DNA of 64,000 nucleotides from Sphaerisporangium corydalis (lineage in GTDB: Bacteria > Actinomycetota > Actinomycetes > Streptosporangiales > Streptosporangiaceae). The stretch is from assembly GCF_025506355.1 (NCBI RefSeq), contig NZ_JANZYP010000003.1:1-64000 (forward strand). The letters run 5' to 3'. Shown here one piece after another: positions 46,690 through 54,800 of this stretch (the stretch's first letter is position 1; each line of letters begins with the position of its first letter). A model generated the notes under the pieces. The model made no database searches and was not told the origin of the DNA. It worked only from the letters and a program-made list of their open reading frames with translations. The translations under genes were made by a program, and so were the position numbers.

Positions 46690-46721
46690 AATATACGTCA
46701 AACAGGTGCAAACGGTTTGCG
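46690..46721 (-). promoter_or_regulatory. LacI-type operator plus -10 of paralogue B
   Basis: Operator TGCAAAC-G-GTTTGCG (46707-46721), then 11 bp, then TATATT (46695 to 46690 on the minus strand), then 7 nt and the GTG. It has the same layout as at paralogue A. Confidence 0.65.
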
Positions 46722-47010
46722 TTGGGTCGGTTCGTACGCTGCGGATAGCCCTGGCAGGGCGCCGTGGGAGCGTTTCGCCCGGTCAGGGTCGAGAAAATAC
46801 CGTAATCATGTCGTGACATTGCATGTTTCCGTCCAAACATTGCGGTTATCTGTTCGTCATCTTATGGTGTGGGCAGTTCCGCCGGGCAAGCGATGGTCCA
46901 CCCGACCCTGACCGCGAGGCGTCCGGCTCTGCGCGCCACGCGGAAGGGGTCCGGCTGATGAGGAAGACCGGCAGGCCACCCGCCTGGGCGGTCGTCACGA
47001 GGACCGGGTA
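46722..47010. other. Upstream half of the LacI-GNAT intergenic region
   Basis: No supported gene. It contains ATGTC-GT-GACAT (46808-46819) and two ACATTGC copies 22 bp apart (46816-46822, 46838-46844) in a more AT-rich stretch, probably a regulated promoter reading rightward. A 75-codon frame at 46823 lacks coding character. Confidence 0.4.
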
Positions 47011-47134
47011 CTCGGGGACAGGAGGACGCACCTGTCCCCGAGCGCCCTAACCCCGGCGTCCCAAGTACTCCGGACCCACCTGGACGGGTCCGGAGCCGAC
47101 GCCCTCGGAGGAGGGCCACTCCTCCTCCGAGGGC
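47011..47134. other. Three consecutive perfect hairpins (structured element)
   Basis: 47011-47042: CTCGGGGACAGG with its complement, 12 bp, 8-nt loop. 47068-47095: CTCCGGACCC, 10 bp, 8-nt loop. 47101-47134: GCCCTCGGAGGAGG, 14 bp, 6-nt loop. The three stems have unrelated sequences. They may be stacked terminators, an attenuator or a small structured RNA upstream of the GNAT gene. Confidence 0.7.
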
Positions 47135-47213
47135 TCGGCGACCCGTCCCACCCGGGGCCGGGACGATCTGGCAATCTGTGCTCGAACGGTCCCCGGCACC
47201 GAGAGGGCTCCCC

Positions 47214-47774
47214 ATGACCACCGAGCACGGCCACGACACGCGTCCCCGCTTCCCCTCCGGGCTCGTGCTGAGCGGTCACGGCCTGGTCCTGCGGGAGTGG
47301 ACCGACGACGACCTCCCGGTGATGGCCGGGCTGTTCGACGATCCCGACGTCGCCTACTGGACCCCGCTGGCGACCCCGTTCGACCTGGCCGCCGCGCGCG
47401 CGTACCTCGAAAGGGCCCGCCGCTCCCTCGCGGCGGACCAGCGGCTCCACCTGGCGATCACCACCGACGGGGGCGAGGCCAAGGGCGAGGTGCTGCTCAG
47501 CCGCGACCTGCGCGACGGGTCCGCCGCCGCCCTCGGGTACGCGGTCGGCGCCGCGCACCGGGGGCGACGCCTCGCGGTCCGCGCCGTGCGGGTGCTGGCC
47601 GACTACGCCCTCACGACCGCGGGACTGGCGCGGGTCTACCTGGAGATCGAGCGGGAGAACGAGTCCAGCGTGCGGGTCGCGCGGGCGGCCGGCTTCCGGC
47701 TCACCGACACCCCGCCCGCCACCACCGAGGAGAAGGGCAGGACCCTCGAACTGCTCACCTGGTCGTCGCCCTGA
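47214..47774 (+). CDS. GNAT N-acetyltransferase (RimJ/RimL-like)
   Basis: A 186-residue acetyltransferase. It begins LVLREWTDDDLPVMAGLFDDPDVAYWTP, has the acetyl-CoA loop region YAVGAAHRGRRLAVRAVRVLADYAL and the family's ENESSVRVARAAGFRLTD. It transfers acetyl to a protein N-terminus or small amine; the target is unknown. GAGAGGG precedes the ATG at 47214. Its last 20 bp overlap the convergent peroxiredoxin gene. Confidence 0.88.
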   Translation: MTTEHGHDTRPRFPSGLVLSGHGLVLREWTDDDLPVMAGLFDDPDVAYWTPLATPFDLAAARAYLERARRSLAADQRLHLAITTDGGEAKGEVLLSRDLRDGSAAALGYAVGAAHRGRRLAVRAVRVLADYALTTAGLARVYLEIERENESSVRVARAAGFRLTDTPPATTEEKGRTLELLTWSSP

Positions 47775-48330
47775 GCCAGGCGAGGACCTCCTCCGCGTGC
47801 CGGTCGGGCGGGAACACCGGGTAGAAGCAGTGCTCGATCACGCCGTCGCGGACGACCAAGGTGAAGCGCCGCAGCAGGCGCTCCCCGGCGACGTCGAGTG
47901 TCGGCAGGCCGAGCGCGTCGGTCAGCACGTGGCCGGCATCGCTGACCAGCGGGAACGGCAGATGGAGCCGCTCGGCGGCCTCCCGCTGGTAGGCCGTGTC
48001 CTGCGTGGACAGGCCGATGACCGCGGCGCCGGCCGCCCGCAGCCCGGCCGCGTTGTCACGGAAGCCGCACGCCTCGGGCGTGCAGCCCCTGGCCCCCGGG
48101 ATCAGGTCCCAGTCCGGCACCAGAGGGTCCTCGCCGGGGCGCGCGGTCCGAGGGTAGGCGTAGATCACCAGCCGGTCCGCCCCCTCGGGCGTGCGGTCGA
48201 CCCGGACGGTGCCGCCCCCGCTCGCGGCCAGGGCGACCGGCGGCATCGCCGTCCCGGGCAGGCCCGCGCACGCGCCGTCGTCCACGGGGACCGGCAGACC
48301 GGGCGGCAGGACGGTCGGGTCATGGCTCAT
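47755..48330 (-). CDS. Peroxiredoxin (AhpC/TSA family, atypical 2-Cys)
   Basis: A 191-residue thioredoxin-fold peroxidase. Cys83 and Cys88 in ARGCTPEACGFRDN are the peroxidatic and likely resolving cysteines, spaced as in PrxQ/BCP proteins. It reduces peroxides with thioredoxin or mycoredoxin as probable partner. The N-terminal 50 residues are longer than usual. The ATG lies 6 nt after TAGGGT, so the mRNA is probably leaderless. Confidence 0.87.
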   Translation of the reverse strand: MSHDPTVLPPGLPVPVDDGACAGLPGTAMPPVALAASGGGTVRVDRTPEGADRLVIYAYPRTARPGEDPLVPDWDLIPGARGCTPEACGFRDNAAGLRAAGAAVIGLSTQDTAYQREAAERLHLPFPLVSDAGHVLTDALGLPTLDVAGERLLRRFTLVVRDGVIEHCFYPVFPPDRHAEEVLAWLRATTR

Positions 48331-48336
48331 GACCGC

Positions 48337-48342
48337 ACCCTA
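48337..48342 (-). promoter_or_regulatory. -10 box of leaderless peroxiredoxin promoter
   Basis: TAGGGT on the minus strand, a consensus actinobacterial -10, separated by 6 nt from the ATG at 48330. Confidence 0.55.
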
Positions 48343-48441
48343 GCGACCCCCCGCGAGGCGAGCCCGCCGGGGATCCCGCCGCCGCCCTTCGATGTGCGCC
48401 GGGCCGCGTGGGCGGCCCTCCACGTGCGCCGGGCCGGGTGG

Positions 48442-48729
48442 TCAGATCGGCTGGTCCTCCACGTGGAACGAGATGCCCCCCTGGTCGTCGATGTCGGCGT
48501 CGAGCGCCTTGTCGTCCAGGACGGTGGCGGCCACGGGGTCCAGGTAGACCTTGGCCCCCTCGCTCTCGACCACCTTGTCGCTGGTCTCGGGGCCGTCCGC
48601 GACCGACAGCATCAGCGAGCCCGCGTCGTCGTCCTGCGACGAGATGCGGATGCCCTTGTCGGTGGGCTCGCCCATCTGGGTGTTGAGGTCGCGGATCACC
48701 TTGGCGGCGGTGTCTGTAAGCGTGAGCAT
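48442..48729 (-). CDS. HesB/IscA-like protein without cysteines
   Basis: A 95-residue protein with the A-type iron-sulfur carrier fold (LTLTDTAAKVIRDLNTQ, GIRISSQDDDAGSLMLSVADGP, VYLDPVAATVLDDKALDADIDDQGGISFHVED). The three conserved cluster-binding cysteines are absent; there is no Cys at all. It is therefore unlikely to carry an iron-sulfur cluster. GAGGAG precedes the ATG. Similar cysteine-free HesB-like proteins are known to me from actinobacteria, with unknown function. Confidence 0.82.
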   Translation of the reverse strand: MLTLTDTAAKVIRDLNTQMGEPTDKGIRISSQDDDAGSLMLSVADGPETSDKVVESEGAKVYLDPVAATVLDDKALDADIDDQGGISFHVEDQPI

Positions 48730-48973
48730 TGCGTCTCCTCGCCAGGGTCGGGTGCTGCACTACCTCCGCCCTTGCCCGCCCTGAAGTGGGCGAACCACGC
48801 CATCCGTCCTCCCAGGTTGATTCTCGGCAAGGACCCCTTTACCCCCAGCGGCCCGGCCGAGAGGGGAACACCTACCTGATACCGGAAAAGCATCGCCAAC
48901 CCCCGCACGCATGGCCATAGTGGAACGGCGGACCGCCGATGACGCCGGTTCCGCGTCTCACGCGGGAGGGTCG

Positions 48974-49921
48974 ATGGTCGTCGTCGGTACGTGGAACCTG
49001 GAGAACCTGTACAGGCCGGGCGGGGAGTTCGGCCCCCGGGACGAAGGGGCCTACCAGAAGAAGATCGAGGCCATGGCCGCCACGATCACCGGGATCGGGC
49101 CCGACGTCCTCGGCGTCCAGGAGGTGGGCCGGCCCGAGGCGCTGGCCGACCTGGTGGCCGCGCTGGGGGGCGAGTGGCACACCGCCCTGTCGCAGCACCC
49201 CGACGTGCGGGGGATCCGGGTCGGCGTGCTCAGCCGCCTGCCCGTCAGCGTCGTGGCCGACGTCACGGCCTTCACCGCCCCGCTGGCCGCCGTGCAGAGC
49301 GCCGACACCGGCCCGGCGACCGCGCAGACCAGCCGGGGCATGCTGGCGGTCCGGGTCGAGGCGACCCCCGGCACCCCGCTGGACGTCGCGGTGTGCCACC
49401 TGAAGTCCAAGCTGCTCAGCTTCCCCGGCGGCCGGTTCCAGGCCCGCGACGAGGGCGAGCGGGCCAGGTACGGCGCCTACGCCCTGTACCGGCGGGCGGC
49501 GGAGGCGACGACGCTGCGCGGCCTCGCCGACCGGCTGGTCGGCGGGCACGGCCAGGAACGGCCGGTGGTCGTGCTCGGCGACTTCAACGACGAGCCGCTG
49601 GCCGCCACCACGCAGATCATCCTCGGCCCGCCCGGGTCGGAGCTCGGCACCGCCGGGGCGCTGCGCCCCGACCGGGGCGACGGGTGGCGCCTGTGGAACC
49701 TCGCCACCCTGATCCCCGAGGCCGAGCGCTACTCCCGCGTCCACAACGGCGGCGGCGAGCTCATCGACCACATCCTGGCCAGCCGCGCCCTGATCGAGCG
49801 CGTCGAGGAGGTCCGTTCCGTGGTGGGCCACGGCCTGCCGTCGGTGACCGAGGACCCGGGCGCCCGCCGCGACGCCGCCGACTCCGACCACGCCCCGGTC
49901 GTCGCCCGGTTCCGCCTCTGA
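48974..49921 (+). CDS. Endonuclease/exonuclease/phosphatase family hydrolase
   Basis: A 315-residue metal-dependent hydrolase of the EEP fold. It has VGTWNLENLYRPG, the metal glutamate in LGVQEVG, VCHLKSK, GDFNDEPLAATT, and the C-terminal SDHAPVVARF. Substrates in this fold include DNA, phospholipids and inositol phosphates, and nothing here selects one. No signal peptide is visible. I place the start at ATG 48974 after GGGAGGG (short spacing). The upstream ATG at 48911 has no ribosome-binding site but cannot be excluded. Confidence 0.85.
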   Translation: MVVVGTWNLENLYRPGGEFGPRDEGAYQKKIEAMAATITGIGPDVLGVQEVGRPEALADLVAALGGEWHTALSQHPDVRGIRVGVLSRLPVSVVADVTAFTAPLAAVQSADTGPATAQTSRGMLAVRVEATPGTPLDVAVCHLKSKLLSFPGGRFQARDEGERARYGAYALYRRAAEATTLRGLADRLVGGHGQERPVVVLGDFNDEPLAATTQIILGPPGSELGTAGALRPDRGDGWRLWNLATLIPEAERYSRVHNGGGELIDHILASRALIERVEEVRSVVGHGLPSVTEDPGARRDAADSDHAPVVARFRL

Positions 49922-49993
49922 CCCGTGCCCGGCCCTGGGCGGGCGGGCTCGGAGTGAGCCCGCCCGCCGCGGGGGTCGGCTGAGCCGCAGGGG

Positions 49994-51745
49994 TCAGCGC
50001 CAGGTGTCGTCGCGGGTGGCCGTGCCGCCTGACGGGGTGGTGAACGACCGGTTCGGGTCGCTCTCCCAGGTGACCGAGCCGTCGGTGTTCTTCTTGATGT
50101 ACTTGTACTGGATCGCCGTGCCCGCCGGCAGGCTCACCGTCGCCCGCCAGATCGGGTAGGTCGCCGACGACAGGGCCACCGCGCTCGCGGGGCTCCAGTT
50201 CCCCAGCGCGGGCACATTGCCCACCACGAACACGTTCTGGCCCCACGACGTGGTCACGTTGGCGTTGAACGACGTCGCGACGGTGCCCGCGGTCGGGGTG
50301 GGGGTCGGGGTGCCGGTGACGCCGACGCGGACGGCGACCGCGCCCTTGGCCGGGACGGTGACGCTCGCCGTGCCGCCCGAGCCCACGGTCACCGACCCGC
50401 CGCCGACCAGGTTGGCGTAGGTGCCGGCCGGCAGGCCGGTGGTGAACGTGCCCGAGTACGACCCGCCGCCGTTGTTGATCACGACCCAGCCCTTGGCGCC
50501 CCGGCTGAACGCGATCACGCTGGAGCTCGGGGCGGTCCAGTTGGCGACCGAGGTGCCCTTGACGGTGTTGTGGAAGCCGACCATGCCGTTGATCGCGGCG
50601 TCGCGGTGCAGGCACGTCCACCCGCCCGAGCAGCCGGCCGCCGTCACGTACCCGTTGCCGTCCGAGGGCGGCGAGGCGTCGTTGTCGCTGAAGGTGAAGC
50701 CGTCGTAGATCTGCGGCGTGCCGTGGGTCCAGGCGAGCTCGAAGATGTTCGCCAGGTTGTAGGTGGCGCCGCTCTTGTAGGTGAGGGTGGAGCCGTTGCG
50801 CTCGGTGTCATGGTTGGTCACGAAGACGACGGCCCTGTCGCTCGGCTGCATGCCACCCCACGAGGCGCCGAAGGTCTGCAGCTCGGAGATGTTCCCCTCG
50901 AACTTCTGCTTCAGGTAGCGCCCGTACTGGAAGTCCAGCACGTCGCCCAGCCCGGTGTACTGGCTCGGCTGCACGGCCTCGCCGGCACCGTAGATCACTT
51001 CCTGGAAGAGGTACGGGGAGCCGGTGAGCTGGCCGTAGATCGCCGACAGGTCGGCGGGATTGACGTGCTTGGCGGCGTCCACGCGGAAGCCGTCGACCCC
51101 GAGGCCCTTCAGGTCGTTGAGGTAGGCGGCGATCCGCGACCGCACGTAGCTCGCGCCGGTGTCCAGGTCGGACAGGCCCACCAGCTCGCACCGCTGCACG
51201 TTGTTCGCGCTGCCGGCGTAGTCGCCGTCGTGGATGGTGTTGTCGGAGTTACCGCACGCGCCCGGGTAGTAGTGGAAGTCGGCCGCCGAGTACGTCCCCG
51301 GGTAGACGTACTTGGAGATGCTCCGCCCCCCGTACGACGTGGCGCCCTGGCCGGTCATGTGGTTGATCACCGCGTCGGCGTACACCTTCACCCCGGCCGC
51401 GTGGCAGGCCGAGACCATGGCGGAGAACTGCGCGCGGCTCCCCATCCGGCTGGTGAGGTCGTAGGCGGCGGGCTGGTAGATCTCCCACCACGAGTGGGTG
51501 CCCGACAGCTTCACCGAGTCCTGCGGGGGCGACACCTGCACCCCGCCGTACCCGTTCGGGCCGAGCACGTTGGTGCACTCGGACGCGACCGAGGGCCAGT
51601 TCCACATGAACAGGTTGGCGATCACGTCGTTGGCGCCCGGCGGGGCGGCCTGCGCCGGCGCCGTCGTGAAGGGGACGACGAGCAGGGCCGCGAGGAAGGT
51701 GAGCACGGCGGTCAGGGTGAGGGGGCGGGATTTGTAGGATCTCAC
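49994..51745 (-). CDS. Secreted alpha-amylase (GH13) with C-terminal CBM20
   Basis: A 583-residue enzyme: signal peptide (cleavage near PAQA-APP), GH13 barrel with catalytic Asp223 (GFRVDAAKH), Glu249 (FQEVIY) and Asp313 (VTNHDTE), an all-beta C domain, a short TPTPTPTAG linker, and a CBM20 starch-binding domain of about 95 residues (TSFNANVTTSWGQNVFVVG ... YKYIKK ... WESDPNRSF). It cleaves internal alpha-1,4 bonds in starch outside the cell. The GTG start follows GGAGG. It is the second gene after the amylopullulanase on the same strand. Confidence 0.96.
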   Translation of the reverse strand: MRSYKSRPLTLTAVLTFLAALLVVPFTTAPAQAAPPGANDVIANLFMWNWPSVASECTNVLGPNGYGGVQVSPPQDSVKLSGTHSWWEIYQPAAYDLTSRMGSRAQFSAMVSACHAAGVKVYADAVINHMTGQGATSYGGRSISKYVYPGTYSAADFHYYPGACGNSDNTIHDGDYAGSANNVQRCELVGLSDLDTGASYVRSRIAAYLNDLKGLGVDGFRVDAAKHVNPADLSAIYGQLTGSPYLFQEVIYGAGEAVQPSQYTGLGDVLDFQYGRYLKQKFEGNISELQTFGASWGGMQPSDRAVVFVTNHDTERNGSTLTYKSGATYNLANIFELAWTHGTPQIYDGFTFSDNDASPPSDGNGYVTAAGCSGGWTCLHRDAAINGMVGFHNTVKGTSVANWTAPSSSVIAFSRGAKGWVVINNGGGSYSGTFTTGLPAGTYANLVGGGSVTVGSGGTASVTVPAKGAVAVRVGVTGTPTPTPTAGTVATSFNANVTTSWGQNVFVVGNVPALGNWSPASAVALSSATYPIWRATVSLPAGTAIQYKYIKKNTDGSVTWESDPNRSFTTPSGGTATRDDTWR

Positions 51746-51839
51746 GTGGGGCCTCCAGTTCGATGGATGCGATCCCGAGCCGGGCCGGGTGCTGCAACAC
51801 CCGGCCCGACGTGCGTCCCCCGGGTGGGGGGTCGTTGGC

Positions 51840-54800
51840 CTACGAGCGGACGAAGACCGCGACCGTGCGGGCCGGGACGGTCAGGGTGCCGGTCGAGGGG
51901 TCGAAGGCGGACCGCCGGACGACGGCGTCGCCCGAGGCGGCCTGGACGGGGTGCAGGGCGACCCGCGCTCCCTTCAGCGCGGCCACGGTCTGCGTGGCGG
52001 TCACCGGCGTCGCGTTGAACACGACGGTGATCGACGCCCAGCGGGGGTCGACGCCGGAGGAGTCCAGGTGCATGGTGACGACGCCCGGCGTCTCCGCCGC
52101 GCCGCTCACCGGGAAGGACAGCCGCCGCTGCACCTCGGCCAGCGAGCCGAGGGAGAAGGCGGGGGAGGAGGACCTGATCTTCAGCAGGTCGCCGAACCCG
52201 GCCCGGGCCGCGCCGATGTCCGCGCAGCCGGGCCTGAGCGCCGGGTCGGCGAGCAGCGGCCTGGCGTACGGCCATTTGGACTCGTTGTCGGCCTTCGGCG
52301 GCAGCCCGGCGCCGAACCCGTTGCCCGCCGAGCAGTCCCACAGCAGCCGGTTGAACCAGTCGCCCGAGTCGAAGGAGTTGCGGTCGAGCGACTTGGACCG
52401 CAGCCGCTCGCTGCCGGCGTGCAGGAACGCGGTGCCCTGCGACAGCAGGGCCGAGGCCAGCGAGAGCGACTGCATGCGCACCCGGTCGGCCATCGGCGTC
52501 GCCTGCGGCAGCTTGAAGGCCAGCGCGTCGAACAGCGTCTCGTTGTCGTGGGCGTCGACGTAGTTCACCGCCTCGCCCGGCGCGGAGGTGTACCCGGCGG
52601 GGGAGCCGTTGTAGTCGACCTCCGCGCCCGTGACCTCCTTGCCCGTCGACGCCGTGAACCGGTAGTCGCGCAGGTCGCCGGTCAGCCCCACCTTGATCAG
52701 GTCCTGGTAGTGCAGGAGCCTGGCCCGCTGCTGCTCGGCGGTGCCGTTGGCCGGGGACCCGTTCGGCGCCCCCGCCAGGCCCGAGCCGAAGCCCTGCACG
52801 CGCGGGTCGGCGTCGAACGGCCCGCCGCCGCGCACCGCGTCCCGCATGCGGTCGTTGAACGTGCCGACGCCGGTGCCCGCCATGTTGGCCTGGGTGGCCT
52901 GGACGAACCGGGCGCCGTCCGCCACCTCGCCGAAGTTCCACCCCTCGCCGTACAGGATGATCGACTTGCCGTCCACGCCGTCCTTGGCGAGGGTCAGCCG
53001 GTCGAGCGCGGCCCGCACCGCGAGGATGCCGGCCTTCGGGTGGTGGCCCATCAGGTCGAAGCGGAACCCGTCGACCTTGTACTCCTTGGCCCAGGTGACG
53101 ACGGAGTCGACGACGAGCCTGCCCATCATGGCGTGCTCGGGCGCGGTGCCGGCGCAGCACGTGGAGGTCGCCACCGTGCCGTCGTCCAGCAGCCGCTGGT
53201 AGTAGCCCGGCACGATTCGGTCCAGCACCGACTTGGGGTCCTGCCCGGCCGCGTAGGTGTGGTTGTAGACCACGTCCATGACGACCCGCAGCCCGGCCCC
53301 GTTCAGCCCGGCCACCATCGACCGGAACTCCCCGACGCGGCGCGACCCGTCCGGGTCGGTGGCGTAGGAGCCCTCCGGCACGGTGTAGTGCACCGGGTCG
53401 TACCCCCAGTTGAAGGAGTCCTTGGCGGCCGTCTTGGCCACGCACTCCTGCTGGGCCTCGGAGTCGGCGGGCATCGAGGCCAGGTCGCACGCCGGCTCGG
53501 CGCGGTCGGCCCTGCGCTCGGGGACGCTGCCGATGTCGAAGGCCGGCAGCAGGTGGACGTGGGTCAGGCCGTCGGCGGCGAGCGCCCGCAGCCCCCGCAT
53601 GCCGGCCGAGTCGCCGGAGAAGGCCGCGTACGTGCCGCGCCTGGCCGCCGGGACGGTCGCGTCCGCGGCGGAGAAGTCGCGCACGTGCAGCTCGTAGATC
53701 GACGCCCGGTCCTGGCGCACGGCCTTCGGCTTGCGCAGCGAGTCCCACCCGCCGGGGCGCAGCGACCGGTCGGACAGGTCCACGAGCTGGCTGCGGACCG
53801 AGTCGGCCGCCAGCGACAGGCTGTAGGGGTCGGTCACCTCGTTGGTCACCACCGTGCCCGCCGCCGGGGCGTACACGGTGACCAGGAAGGTGTAGAAGCG
53901 GTCCTTCCACGCGGAGGTGCCGCGCACCGACCAGACGCCGGTGGTGTCGTCGCGCCGCATCGCGTGGACCGTGCGGGCCGTCCCGGAGGAGTCGCGGTAC
54001 AGCGCCAGCTCGACCTTGCCCGCCGTCGGCGCCCACACCGACAGCGACGGCCCGCCCGCCTGCCACACCGGTCCGAGCGCCGCGCCCGGCGCCGCCGCGT
54101 ACACGTCGTCGAGCACCCCAGGGATCTGCACGCCGGTCGCGGTGAGCAACGCGCCCGAGGCGTCCCGCTCGACCGCGACCACCTGCCCGCGCAGCGCCTC
54201 GCGGACCAGGTGGGTGTCACGCGGGTCCACCTTGAGCGCGGTGTAGGCGGCGAGGTGCGGCCACTTCGCCTTCTGCGCGTCGGTGAGCCCGCCGCCGGCG
54301 ACCAGGCGGACCAGGTGGACGTCGCCCGTCAGGTCCCCCGCGTCGTAGGCGATGTCGCCCTTGCCGGAGAACGCCAGCGCGTAGTGCAGGGACGCCGACG
54401 GGGTGACCTTCCACGCGACGGTGTCCCGGTCGATCCACTGGGCCGTGGCCTTGGACAGGTCGGCGTCGGCGCCCCGCGCCGCGGGCTGCGGCAGCAGGTA
54501 CCCCTCGGTGGCCGCGAGCCGCCAGGCCTCGTTGCCGGTGGTGGCCAGGTCGAGCGACTGGTCGCCGGGCAGGTCCTTGTCGTCCCCGTTGTGGATGATG
54601 TAGCTCAGGCTCGTCGCCCCCTCCGCCAGCGGCACCCGGAAGTACGCCCCGAAGCCGTCGGTCCCCGCCGGCGTGATGGGCGTCGCCCACTCGGTGGGGG
54701 ACGCCGCACCGTTCCAGACGTGCAGCCCCCAGCCGTCGTAGTTCCCGTCCGCGCGGCGGTAATGCAGGATCGCGACGTTCTCGGCGGCGGCTTTGGTCGG

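Noticed and set aside
46823-47050. A 75-codon plus-strand frame between LacI B and the GNAT gene
   Set aside because: No ribosome-binding site, atypical codon use and a large part of it lies in the hairpin region.
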